Source of the DNA: Pedobacter sp. Leaf194
GTDB taxonomy: Bacteria > Bacteroidota > Bacteroidia > Sphingobacteriales > Sphingobacteriaceae
Length of the DNA: 64,000 nt
Assembly: GCF_001423945.1 (NCBI RefSeq)
Contig: NZ_LMPU01000014.1
Span: 1-64,000 of the forward strand
Direction of reading: 5' to 3'
Under the pieces are notes generated by a model. The model saw only the letters and a list, made by a program, of their open reading frames with translations. It did not search any database and was not told where the DNA came from. The stretch's first letter is position 1, and every line of letters begins with the position of its first letter. This document shows, piece after piece, positions 1-8,365 of this stretch. The position numbers and the translations under genes were made by a program.

Positions 1-50
1 GCCTGATTCTAAATATACGCAACTTGCCTGATTCTAAATATACGCAACTT
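1..50. repeat. Two perfect tandem copies of a 25-bp unit
   Basis: Bases 1-25 and 26-50 are identical 25-bp units beginning GCCTGATTCT and ending ACGCAACTT. There is no spacer. The array may continue to the left of the window, so the copy number is unknown. No coding potential is visible. The function is unknown; it could be the edge of a longer intergenic tandem array. Confidence 0.9.
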
Positions 51-485
51 ATTTTTAACGCTTCGTTTTTTGAGACGAAAGATATAATTGCAAATCCCTC
101 AACCTATCAAAAATCCACCCTTTTTTGATAATGTCTGCGAATGTTTCAAATCGAAGTTAATGCATTGTTCATAATTATAATTTTTTATTACCATGAATTT
201 ATCGCCGAAACCCTTTCCAAGCAATATGGAACAAGTTTTTTTGGTGGTTATGATCTATTTTAATGTTGTTTGTTAACGTTTGAATACTAAAAAATGCAAA
301 ACCCATACATGGTGTATGGGTTATAAGCCTAGGCCAAAACGTTCTGCTATTCTCATCTAAGTAGTCCGCTACCTTCAACGGGCTTAAAGTGCTGAAACCT
401 TGCTGCCCGTTTTGAATTCATGAATGTTTTTGTACATTAGGTTTACCATCCCAGGCAAATAAATCCCAATTAACCGTTTATTTTA
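51..485. other. Gene-free stretch with two hairpins
   Basis: No convincing gene is seen. Bases 300-322 form a perfect 10-bp stem (AACCCATACA / TGTATGGGTT) with a 3-nt loop. It is preceded by an A-run, so on the minus strand it would resemble an intrinsic terminator. A second, weaker inverted repeat (AACGGGC at 377-383, GCCCGTT at 405-411) is followed by TTTGAATT. Neither can be tied to a gene inside the window. Confidence 0.6.
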
Positions 486-1385
486 ATGATTATGAACGCT
501 CTTAAGCGCTTCCTGGGGAGCCCTTTACACCGTAGGTGGCAAATTATATCTGTAATGATAGTAAGCAGTTACCTGCTCTTGTCCATCAATTCGGGCTGGG
601 GGTACATAGGCGTGCTGTTAGCGCCTGACTTCCCGCTAGCAATGCTATCGACCTTTGTTATCGCTATGTTTTTGGCTTTTTACATTCACGTTGCCAATGA
701 ATTTCTGGAAACAAGATACCCTTACAGAAAATACATTTACAAACGCTTAATATCACAAATACTGATTGGGATGGCAGCGCCCATAGGTTTCGAATTAGGC
801 CTGGCCTCCATCTATTTTTTTATTAAAAATGGCGGCAACTTAGTAAGCAATCACTTCTTTGCCATTGATTTTATCCTGGTTGTTACCTTCATTGTTCTGC
901 TTAATGGCTTCTATGTCTATGCCCTCGATGTTTACAAATTTAAAACCAAAATTTCATTCGAACATGAAAACGAGATAGCGCCGGTTTTGGAAGAATTGGG
1001 CCAGCTGCGAAAAATACATCGGGTAAAGATGATAAAGGATGTACCAGTACAACTAACCGAAACTGACCTTGAGCAATTTGGGATTGAAAAAGGCCAGATA
1101 GCCTGTCTGTGCAAAATTGATGGAGTTATAACGATTCAGTATTTTGATAAGACAACAGCAACAACGAAGAAATCTATAAAAATGAATGGCAAACTGGTAT
1201 CTGCCACAGACTATTTTCAAATCAATGCGTTTTGTATTCTCCATAGGGCGCTTATTTTTCAGGCGGTTCCCATACCTTCAAGGCGCATACGGCTTATCAT
1301 CAGACACCCCTTCAACCATTTAGTTCACGAGAGGCAGCGGATCGTAAGCCAGGCAAAATCTGGCGACTTTAAAATCTGGTTCTAA
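486..1385 (+). CDS. Membrane-anchored LytTR-type transcriptional regulator
   Basis: This 299-aa protein has about four hydrophobic segments in its N-terminal half (roughly residues 19-36, 47-67, 88-110 and 125-145). A short linker follows, then a C-terminal region (about 205-299) with the layout of a LytTR DNA-binding domain, including the D-YFQINAFCILH core and a closing F-IWF. LytTR domains bind direct repeats upstream of target genes. Bacteroidota often couple them to a membrane module instead of a receiver domain. No receiver or kinase domain is present, so the membrane part may be the sensor. Translation could start at 486 or at the second ATG at 492; no clear ribosome-binding site decides. 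It lies just upstream of the lysis-like cassette and on the same strand, which makes it a candidate regulator of it, but that is only positional inference. Confidence 0.75.
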   Translation: MIMNALKRFLGSPLHRRWQIISVMIVSSYLLLSINSGWGYIGVLLAPDFPLAMLSTFVIAMFLAFYIHVANEFLETRYPYRKYIYKRLISQILIGMAAPIGFELGLASIYFFIKNGGNLVSNHFFAIDFILVVTFIVLLNGFYVYALDVYKFKTKISFEHENEIAPVLEELGQLRKIHRVKMIKDVPVQLTETDLEQFGIEKGQIACLCKIDGVITIQYFDKTTATTKKSIKMNGKLVSATDYFQINAFCILHRALIFQAVPIPSRRIRLIIRHPFNHLVHERQRIVSQAKSGDFKIWF

Positions 1386-1599
1386 TCTTTGATGGTCAGT
1401 GCTTGTCGCGAAAAGACCTCAATGTACCTCAAAGTACCTTGTTTGTCGTTTAACCTTTACTTATATTTGGTTCAAGGTTGCCGTAAGCACCATCTTCCTG
1501 GGTTCCAATACCCTTTAGATTCGGACAACCGCTCTACAATGACCATTCGGATTGTTACGTCAGCGTATTTGTTTATTGATGACTGTTAAATTAACCGCT

Positions 1600-1788
1600 A
1601 TGAACAGACTTTGTATCTATCCGAAAGACATTTCGGCCGTTACGGGAAAAGGTCAGCGCTATGCTCAGAGACTTTTAAAAAACATCAGGTTCGCCTTAAA
1701 AAAAGAGGAACACCAGTTTGTTACCATCAAAGAGTTTGCTGATTATACCGGTATCGATTTGAATCTGCTTAATTCATTATGCAGGTAA
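1600..1788 (+). CDS. Small helix-turn-helix-like protein, unknown function
   Basis: The 62-aa product starts MNRLCIYPKDISAVTG and continues with a basic helix (KGQRYAQRLLKNIRFALKK) and an EFADYTGID segment. The pattern suggests a small winged or excisionase-like HTH DNA-binding fold: helix, turn, arginine- and lysine-rich recognition helix, second short helix. I recognise the general style of protein from Bacteroidota genomes but no characterised family. In-frame ATGs at 1552 and 1579 would add residues that look unrelated; I prefer 1600 because the conserved-looking part begins there. It sits 371 bp upstream of the unknown 252-aa protein, so it may belong to the same accessory unit. Confidence 0.6.
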   Translation: MNRLCIYPKDISAVTGKGQRYAQRLLKNIRFALKKEEHQFVTIKEFADYTGIDLNLLNSLCR

Positions 1789-2159
1789 GAACAAAAGTCA
1801 TCCCTATTTTTCAAATCCCCACATTGTGTTTCGTGTGCCAGCCCACTGCCAGCTGTACCATCATCCTTCCAGCGCCTTTCCCTTCTCCTCATCTATTGTT
1901 TTCCCCTTGCGTATCCTTACACTTCCATTAAAACGCAATTTCAGGCAGGTATCATCGGATCATTACCGGATAGTGACGCAATAGCGATGCACGGAACCAC
2001 GGCGGAAGCTCGTCTTTACTGTGAAGCAATATGCGCAGCGGCGCCCGGTTTACACGACAAAAAGGTATAAATGCGGTCGAATGCGACAAAAGGAGCCAAA
2101 CGCGACTGGCCCTTTTTCGTCACACCACACCTTTGGGTCATAATTAAAAAAGAAAAATT
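1789..2159 (+). other. Gene-free, locally GC-richer leader of the accessory cassette
   Basis: No gene is evident in these 371 bp. The second half (about 1970-2110) is visibly richer in G and C than its surroundings and contains repeated GCGAC/GCGAT words. A weak promoter-like box CACCTTTG (2128-2135, one mismatch to TAnnTTTG) lies 25 bp before the next start codon. The different composition is compatible with acquired DNA or a structured leader, but I see no clear stem. Confidence 0.45.
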
Positions 2160-2918
2160 ATGGCACAACAAGAAAGTATCATTAAGCTAAGCGGGAAAGT
2201 CGGCGACTTATCCTTCTTCAAAACGAAAAATGGCTATCAGGCCCGTACAAGAGGTGGCGTCAGCGCCGAACGTATTGCGAACGACCCTGGATATCAGCGA
2301 ACACGCGAAAACAACGCTGAATTTGCGGAGGTTGCACGTGCATCAAAAAAAATCAGGGATATCCTTCGCAGTATGATCCTGCTCACACACGACCCGAAGA
2401 TGGCTGTCAGATTAACCAGCAGGGTTTTTAAAATGATGAAAGCAGACATTGTCAACATCAGGGGTGAGCGAAAAGTATTGTATGAAAACTTTAACGTTCT
2501 AAAGGATTTCAACTTCAATGAAGCAGCGCCACTGAACAACACCTTGTTTGTGGTTGCGGTTCCATCCATAGACCGGGCAACCGGGCTGGTTGAGGTGGTG
2601 ATCCCCGAAATCCGCCCGGACGTGCACCTGAATAAGCCAAAAGGCGCTACCCATTACAAAATTACTGCAGGCGCTGCGTTAGTTAGTTTTGATGATGCAG
2701 TCGAAATGGGGACAATGGAAATCAGTGAATCTGATGCATTTCCTATCAAAAGTACCACCCCAGGTTTTACGTTGAGCAACACACTGGCTGCAAACGCACT
2801 CGCACCTATTTTATTGGTGTTCGGCGTGAGCTTTTATCAGGAGGTTAACTCGGTTTACTATTCACTGAACAACGGGGCTTTTAATTCATTAAGTGTAACT
2901 GCAATTAGCATGGCCTAA
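2160..2918 (+). CDS. Unknown 252-aa protein, possibly related to DUF6266-type Bacteroidota proteins
   Basis: The N-terminus (LSGKVGDLSFFKTKNGYQAR, then TRGG and N--YQRTRENNAEF) has the 'GK-G---F-K--G---RTR' pattern that I associate with DUF6266-like proteins of Bacteroidota; the match is a pattern judgement and not a search result. The middle (about 65-115) is basic and helical. The second half is beta-rich, with alternating hydrophobic residues (LFVVAVPSID, VEVVIPEIR, ILLVFGVSFYQEV). There is no signal peptide, membrane segment or catalytic motif. The start is supported by an A-rich leader and by the family-like N-terminus. It is the first gene of a unit that continues with holin-, endolysin- and spanin-like genes, so it may be the protein that the cassette releases. 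Its function is unknown. Confidence 0.65.
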   Translation: MAQQESIIKLSGKVGDLSFFKTKNGYQARTRGGVSAERIANDPGYQRTRENNAEFAEVARASKKIRDILRSMILLTHDPKMAVRLTSRVFKMMKADIVNIRGERKVLYENFNVLKDFNFNEAAPLNNTLFVVAVPSIDRATGLVEVVIPEIRPDVHLNKPKGATHYKITAGAALVSFDDAVEMGTMEISESDAFPIKSTTPGFTLSNTLAANALAPILLVFGVSFYQEVNSVYYSLNNGAFNSLSVTAISMA

Positions 2919-3012
2919 GAAGGCCCGCGGCATGAGGGCCGGATTGTGCGTAGTGCATAAAGTAGCTAGGCGGGTCCGGCTCATCGTGATTAACAATTTA
3001 AATTTAAAAAAT

Positions 3013-3381
3013 ATGAAAACTTTAACATCAGATATTCAAAAAGTAATTCCGAATGTTGAGACGCTCTTAAAATTATCCACTTTCGCATTACTCTTCTGGC
3101 TGGCCGCCTCATCTTTCAGGCAAGGCTTCAGTTCGACAGCCGCTCTAATCGACCCTGCTATATTTCAGGTAATCGGTCTGGCGATACTAACATGGGCACT
3201 GCTCCTGGTTGTTACCGCCTGGCTGTTTAGGGTTATTTATCACAAGCTTCATCCGGCGGCAGGCTGGAACTTTGTTACACAGTTTAATGTACTTCTGCCA
3301 TGGCAACAATTCGCATTCTACTGGGCATGCTATGCTTTACTGCTATGCTCGGCTACAGGTTGCCTGATCGCAATCTGCTAA
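3013..3381 (+). CDS. Small three-helix membrane protein, holin-like
   Basis: This 122-aa protein has three hydrophobic segments: about residues 19-36, 52-76 and 101-122. A polar N-terminal tail and a short basic loop (YHKLHPAAG) separate them. Size and topology fit class I phage holins, but holins share little sequence, so this rests on size, topology and neighbours. The chosen ATG at 3013 follows an A/T-rich leader; an upstream in-frame start at 2932 would add an unrelated arginine-rich stretch. The last 82 bases overlap the next gene in another frame. Alternative: an inner-membrane partner of the following peptidase that is not a pore. Confidence 0.6.
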   Translation: MKTLTSDIQKVIPNVETLLKLSTFALLFWLAASSFRQGFSSTAALIDPAIFQVIGLAILTWALLLVVTAWLFRVIYHKLHPAAGWNFVTQFNVLLPWQQFAFYWACYALLLCSATGCLIAIC

Positions 3382-3842
3382 GTGAGGAACAGAACAAGCT
3401 ACTGGCCATTGCTCGCTCACAAGTTGGCGTACGTGAAAGGCCGTTAAACAATCACGGCAAACAAGTAGCTGAATACCTGAGATATGTCAATCAGCCTGAA
3501 GGACGGGCATGGTGCGCTGCTTTTGTTAGCTGGGTCTATGGTCAGGCGGGATTTTCACTTCCTCGGACCGCCTGGAGCCTGGCACTATTTCCAGCTTCCA
3601 GGCTCGTGCGTGCGCCTGCGGCTGGTGATGTCTTTGGACTGTTTTTCCCAGCGCTCAACAGGGTTGCCCACTGCGGCTTGGTAGAACAGGTAAAGCACGA
3701 CTGGATAATTAGCATAGAAGGCAATACGAACGTAGCCGGTAGTCGAGAGGGTGATGGCGTTTACCGAAAATGGCGACATCAGAAAACCATATATACATAT
3801 GCCCGCTGGCAACCAAAAAAGAAAGGAGTTCACAATGAATAA
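3300..3842 (+). CDS. CHAP/NlpC-like cysteine peptidase, endolysin-like (TIGR02594 type)
   Basis: The 180-aa product begins with a short hydrophobic stretch (residues 6-19), which could be a signal or signal-arrest-release anchor. A CHAP-type cysteine peptidase or amidase domain follows: LLAIARSQVGVRERP at about 34-48, the nucleophile in WCAAFVSW (Cys72), the general base in VAHCGLV (His124), and the third polar residue in SIEGN (Glu140/Asn142). Such enzymes cut cell-wall peptides. The domain occurs widely in phage endolysins and in the TIGR02594 group. The start overlaps the end of the holin-like gene by 82 nt, and the stop overlaps the next ATG, which suggests coupled translation. The catalytic residues are complete, so it is probably active. 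Confidence 0.8.
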   Translation: MATIRILLGMLCFTAMLGYRLPDRNLLSEEQNKLLAIARSQVGVRERPLNNHGKQVAEYLRYVNQPEGRAWCAAFVSWVYGQAGFSLPRTAWSLALFPASRLVRAPAAGDVFGLFFPALNRVAHCGLVEQVKHDWIISIEGNTNVAGSREGDGVYRKWRHQKTIYTYARWQPKKKGVHNE

Positions 3843-4305
3843 ACTAATCATGCTTTGTTTCTGCATATTTTTCGTTTGTTCCAGTTGCGGTTCAATTTCT
3901 AAGTCAAATAAATCAATGCATGTCAACCAGGAACTATCCCTGGAAAACAAGGAAGAAAAAGAAATAAATTTGAGAAGCGTGCTATTAATTCGGGACAGTA
4001 TTGAAAAGGATGTGATTACAGAAATCAGGCCTGTTGGCGCATTTCGTTATTCGAATGCAGAGGGTTTCAGTGGCCAAGCAACTTACATTAAAATCGGGGC
4101 CAAGATTAAAAAGCATATGCATTTAAGTAATAGCATTCACGATCAATCTATCACTTCTTCAAACTCGCATATAAATGCTAAGGCGATAGCGAAAAAAACA
4201 GAAGCTAAAACCAATAAAACCGGTGGAAAGCGTATCTACTCAATAGCTGTATTGTTGTTAATAGGCCTTGGTTTTGTCTATTTCTGGATGAGAAATCGTA
4301 GATAA
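3835..4305 (+). CDS. Lipoprotein with C-terminal membrane helix, unimolecular-spanin-like
   Basis: This 156-aa protein has an N-terminal lipoprotein signal (hydrophobic stretch, then VCSSCGS, lipidated Cys18) and one C-terminal transmembrane helix (about residues 133-150) ending in WMRNRR. The section between is polar and rich in Lys, Ser and Asn. This arrangement, outer-membrane lipid at one end and inner-membrane anchor at the other, is that of unimolecular spanins such as phage T1 gp11, which disrupt the outer membrane at the last step of lysis. The start is well defined: AGGAG at 3824-3828 lies 6 nt before the ATG, and the ATG overlaps the endolysin stop by 8 bases. Function is inferred from topology and from its place after endolysin; a simple membrane-tethered lipoprotein is the alternative. 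Confidence 0.65.
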   Translation: MNKLIMLCFCIFFVCSSCGSISKSNKSMHVNQELSLENKEEKEINLRSVLLIRDSIEKDVITEIRPVGAFRYSNAEGFSGQATYIKIGAKIKKHMHLSNSIHDQSITSSNSHINAKAIAKKTEAKTNKTGGKRIYSIAVLLLIGLGFVYFWMRNRR

Positions 4306-4310
4306 TTAAC

Positions 4311-4349
4311 CTAAAGCGAGTGGCTTATAAAAAAAACCAGTCGCTTTAG
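4311..4349 (+). terminator. Hairpin closing the lysis-like cassette
   Basis: CTAAAGCGA (4311-4319) pairs with TCGCTTTAG (4341-4349), with further partial pairing inside. It begins 6 bases after the stop codon of the spanin-like gene, which supports these genes being one transcription unit. The U-run after it is short (TTTC). It also lies beyond the 3' end of the minus-strand dehydrogenase gene. Confidence 0.7.
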
Positions 4350-4489
4350 TTTCATGAGATTTAAGGCAATTTCCTCGAACCGTAATGTGATAGTAATGAG
4401 CACAGTTATTCGATTAAAGTATATAAGAAAAGAAACAACCCGGCAGTATTCTACCGGAGCTAATGGCTTAAATGTTTTCAAGCTTGAAC

Positions 4490-5770
4490 CTACAACCTCG
4501 CATCTGCTAAATTCCTGTCGATTAAGGATTTGGTATCGAAGATGATGCACCCTTGATTCTTGAAAGACCGGAAATCAAAACTGAGAAACTTTTGGTGTGC
4601 AACAGCTAAAATAATTGCGTCGTAAGGTTGTGTAGGTTCCACCTTTAATAAGTCAATATCATAATCGTTTTTTACAACCTGAACATCTGCCCAGGGGTCG
4701 TAAACGTCAACGTTGATAGAGAATGATTTTAGTTCTTTGTAGATATCGATAACCCTTGTGTTTCTCACATCAGGGCAGTTTTCCTTAAATGCGAAGCCTA
4801 AAATGAGTACCCGTGAATTTTTGATGGTTTTGTCTGCGGCCACCATCATTTTAATTACTTTATTGGCAACGAACATACCCATATTATCGTTTACCCGGCG
4901 GCCAGATAAGATTACTTCGGGTTTGTAGCCGAGAGATTCAGATTTGTGCGCAAGGTAATAAGGGTCGACACCAATACAATGCCCGCCAACCAGGCCTGGC
5001 TTATAATTTAAAAAATTCCACTTCGTGGAGGCGGCGGCCAATACATCTGAAGTATCAATTTCCATTCGGTCGAAAATCAATGCCAGCTCATTTACGAAAG
5101 ATATGTTCACATCCCGCTGTGCGTTTTCTATCGCTTTAGATGCTTCGGCAACTTTAATGCTCGGTGCCAGGTGCGTGCCTGCGGTAATGATGCTGGCGTA
5201 AAGCGCATCGATTTGAGCTGCAATTTCGGGCGTTGAACCGGAGGTAACTTTTTTGATTTTTGTAAGCGTATTTACTTTGTCGCCTGGATTGATTCGCTCA
5301 GGGGAATAACCGCAGAAAAAATCTTCATTAAATGCCAGTCCTGAAATTTTCTCGAGCACAGGCACACAATCTTCTTCTGTGCAGCCGGGGTAAACCGTCG
5401 ATTCATAGATTACAATGTCGCCCTTTTTTAATACGATGCCAAGCATTTTTGAAGCGGCAAGTAGGGGTTGTAAATCAGGTCTTTTTAAATGATCAATCGG
5501 CGTTGGAACGGTAACAATGTAAACAGAACATGAACTAATCTCCGGGAGATGGGCGCTAAGTTGCAAACCAGTTTCACCCTGAAGATTTAAAACTTCCCGC
5601 AGTTCGTCTAAATTGGCCTCACGGGTGGCGTCGGCGCATTGCTTCAATTCCGCTATCCTGCTTTCATTCGTGTCAAAGCCGATAACCGGATATTTTTTAG
5701 CAAACTCAATTGCCAATGGCAAGCCTACGTAACCTAACCCAATAACTGCAATCCGCGTTTTGTTGTCCAT
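4490..5770 (-). CDS. tviB: Nucleotide sugar dehydrogenase, TviB/WbpO type (UDP-HexNAc 6-dehydrogenase)
   Basis: This 426-aa enzyme oxidises the C6 hydroxyl of a UDP-N-acetylhexosamine with NAD+, giving the uronic acid used in capsule or O-antigen. The N-terminal Rossmann motif (IAVIGLGYVGLPLA) is intact. The catalytic cysteine is in GLVGGHCIGVDPYYL, near residue 265, and the C-terminal UDP-binding domain has the expected RNTR motif. The segment KWNFLNYKPGLVGGHCIGVD is much closer to TviB/WbpO (UDP-GlcNAc or UDP-GalNAc dehydrogenase) than to UDP-glucose dehydrogenases; the exact substrate cannot be read from sequence. It stands alone, 257 bp downstream of the rhamnose operon on the same strand, separated by a hairpin. 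Confidence 0.88.
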   Translation of the reverse strand: MDNKTRIAVIGLGYVGLPLAIEFAKKYPVIGFDTNESRIAELKQCADATREANLDELREVLNLQGETGLQLSAHLPEISSCSVYIVTVPTPIDHLKRPDLQPLLAASKMLGIVLKKGDIVIYESTVYPGCTEEDCVPVLEKISGLAFNEDFFCGYSPERINPGDKVNTLTKIKKVTSGSTPEIAAQIDALYASIITAGTHLAPSIKVAEASKAIENAQRDVNISFVNELALIFDRMEIDTSDVLAAASTKWNFLNYKPGLVGGHCIGVDPYYLAHKSESLGYKPEVILSGRRVNDNMGMFVANKVIKMMVAADKTIKNSRVLILGFAFKENCPDVRNTRVIDIYKELKSFSINVDVYDPWADVQVVKNDYDIDLLKVEPTQPYDAIILAVAHQKFLSFDFRSFKNQGCIIFDTKSLIDRNLADARL

Positions 5771-5974
5771 TTATTCGTTTATGCGGTAAAGATAAAAAAA
5801 AGACTTGTTTAAAAACCGGCGCATGATGTATAGGCGCTACGAAAAGACTAAGTAATCTGATTTCATCCCCACGGCAGCCTAATAGGATAAAGGAAGATTT
5901 TTATGGCGCTGTTATAACGGCCTGAAAGATTTACCCGGATGCGTACAACTGATGTATTTCGAAGCTGAACTAAA

Positions 5975-6011
5975 TCAAAGCGACCCTAGCTTAAAGCCCG
6001 GGTCGCTTTGA
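5975..6011 (-). terminator. Rho-independent-like terminator after rfbA
   Basis: A perfect 12-bp stem (TCAAAGCGACCC at 5975-5986, GGGTCGCTTTGA at 6000-6011) with a 13-nt loop lies 16 bp past the rfbA stop codon. The minus-strand tail reads TTTAGTT, a weak U-run. It probably ends the dTDP-rhamnose transcript. Confidence 0.7.
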
Positions 6012-6027
6012 ATAACCTCTAAAGAAA

Positions 6028-6888
<861 letters not shown>

Positions 6889-6890
6889 TG

Positions 6891-6918
6891 GATTTTAGAT
6901 TTTAGATTTTAGATTTTA
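6891..6918 (-). repeat. Four tandem heptamers (GATTTTA / TAAAATC) abutting the rfbA start
   Basis: The plus strand reads GATTTTA four times in a row (6891, 6898, 6905, 6912). On the coding strand of rfbA this is TAAAATC repeated and ending two bases before ATG, exactly where a ribosome-binding site would be. A change in copy number would alter leader length by 7 nt without touching the reading frame. No Shine-Dalgarno-like sequence is otherwise present. Confidence 0.85.
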
Positions 6919-6939
6919 TACAAATGCCTGCAAAATCCA

Positions 6940-7821
6940 CTATCTATATGTTTCATTAAATTTATTACTATTTATTGCATTTATACAAATAGCTAAGCTA
7001 TCTCTCCAATAAGGAATATTTAGCCCAAATGTTTCTTTAATTTTAGATTTATCCATTACGGAAAAAGCAGGGCGCCTGGCCTTGGTTGGGTAGGCGGAGC
7101 CCGGAATGGGATTCGCCTTAACAGCTGTTCCGCTGATATCGAATATCGCCCTGGCGAAATCAAACCACGAGGTTACGCCTTCATTGCTGTAGTGGTAAAC
7201 GCCATAGCTGTTATTTCCTGCTGCGATAATGTCGAAAATTGCATTGGCTAAATCGATGGCATAGGTTGGTGTTCCAACCTGATCAGCAATAATACCCAGT
7301 TCGTCCCGCTCTGCACCAAGTTTAAGCATGGTTTTAACAAAGTTATTTGCATATTCTGAATACAGCCAGCTGGTACGAATGATAAAATGCTCAGCAAGGT
7401 TTGCCTCAACCGCTTTCTCGCCATCTAATTTGGTAAGGCCATAAACGTTAATTGGATTGGCCACATCATCTTCCTTAAGAAGCTTTACTTCATTTCCTTC
7501 AAAAACGAAATCTGTAGAAACGTGTATTAAGGTTGCCTGGTTGGCTTTGCAGGCATTCGCCAGGTAAGCGGCACCGGTTTCGTTAATTGCTTTTGATAAT
7601 TCTACTTCATCCTCGGCCTTGTCAACTGCCGTATATGCAGCACAATTGATTACGAAAGATGGCTTTTCATTTTGAAGTAAGGTATTTAATCCTTCAGCAT
7701 CCAAAATATTTGCTTCTTTTTCTGAGGGAAAAACGATATCATTGATACCTCTTCGCTCTGCCACGGTTTTAAGGCATTGCCCTAACTGCCCACCCGCACC
7801 AATTACCAATATTTTAGCCAT
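6940..7821 (-). CDS. rfbD: dTDP-4-dehydrorhamnose reductase
   Basis: RfbD/RmlD performs the final NAD(P)H-dependent reduction to dTDP-L-rhamnose. The 293-aa protein carries the N-terminal Rossmann motif (GAGGQLGQ), HVSTDFVFEG, and the short-chain dehydrogenase YGLTKLDGE (Tyr-xxx-Lys) pair near residues 130-134. The C-terminal RRPAFSVMDKSK segment is typical of RmlD substrate binding. The start codon is separated from the rfbC stop by a single base, so the two genes are co-translated. Confidence 0.95.
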   Translation of the reverse strand: MAKILVIGAGGQLGQCLKTVAERRGINDIVFPSEKEANILDAEGLNTLLQNEKPSFVINCAAYTAVDKAEDEVELSKAINETGAAYLANACKANQATLIHVSTDFVFEGNEVKLLKEDDVANPINVYGLTKLDGEKAVEANLAEHFIIRTSWLYSEYANNFVKTMLKLGAERDELGIIADQVGTPTYAIDLANAIFDIIAAGNNSYGVYHYSNEGVTSWFDFARAIFDISGTAVKANPIPGSAYPTKARRPAFSVMDKSKIKETFGLNIPYWRDSLAICINAINSNKFNETYR

Positions 7822-7822
7822 A

Positions 7823-8365
7823 TTATTTTAACGAAGAGAAGGGTTGGAGGATTAAATCTTTTTCTGATACCGACGCCTTATCGGCCGGCACCATCCAATC
7901 AATGTTTAAATCTGCATCGTTGTACATGATGCCTACTTCTGCAGATTTCTGATAAAAATTATCACACTTATAAAAAAACTCTGCCGTTTCACTTAAAACA
8001 GAAAAGCCATGCAGAAAGCCCCTTGGAATATATAGTTGCAGCTTGTTCTCAGCACTTAAACGCACAGAGATGTGTTTACCAAAGGTAGGAGAGCCGGGAC
8101 GAACATCAACGGCCACATCTAAAACTTCACCTTTAAGTACACGAACCAGTTTAGCCTGGGCAAATTCGCCCGATTGCGCATGCAGGCCTCTGATTACACC
8201 GTAAGAGGAGAAAGATTGGTTATCCTGAACAAAGTTACCTGATAAACCTGTCTTTTCTTCAAAAGTCTTCTTATTAAAACTCTCGAAAAGATAACCCCGG
8301 GGATCCTCAAAAATTCTCGGTTTGATGATGATACAATCTTTTAAGCCTGTTTCCTGAATTTCCAT
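7823..8365 (-). CDS. rfbC: dTDP-4-dehydrorhamnose 3,5-epimerase
   Basis: RfbC/RmlC epimerises C3 and C5 of dTDP-4-keto-6-deoxyglucose. The 180-aa cupin has the usual length and the motifs FVQDNQSFSSYGVIRGLHAQ, with the catalytic His, followed by VLDVAVDVRPGSPTFG and IPRGFLHGF. Its ATG overlaps the rfbB stop by one base (TAATG arrangement), a clear sign of translational coupling. Confidence 0.95.
   Translation of the reverse strand: MEIQETGLKDCIIIKPRIFEDPRGYLFESFNKKTFEEKTGLSGNFVQDNQSFSSYGVIRGLHAQSGEFAQAKLVRVLKGEVLDVAVDVRPGSPTFGKHISVRLSAENKLQLYIPRGFLHGFSVLSETAEFFYKCDNFYQKSAEVGIMYNDADLNIDWMVPADKASVSEKDLILQPFSSLK

Noticed and set aside
1389-1589. 66-aa open frame on the plus strand
   Set aside because: No domain pattern, cysteine- and histidine-scattered composition; looks like chance.
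3585-3950. 121-aa minus-strand frame opposite the endolysin and spanin-like genes
   Set aside because: Hydrophobic by chance; the plus-strand genes are well supported by motifs and overlaps.
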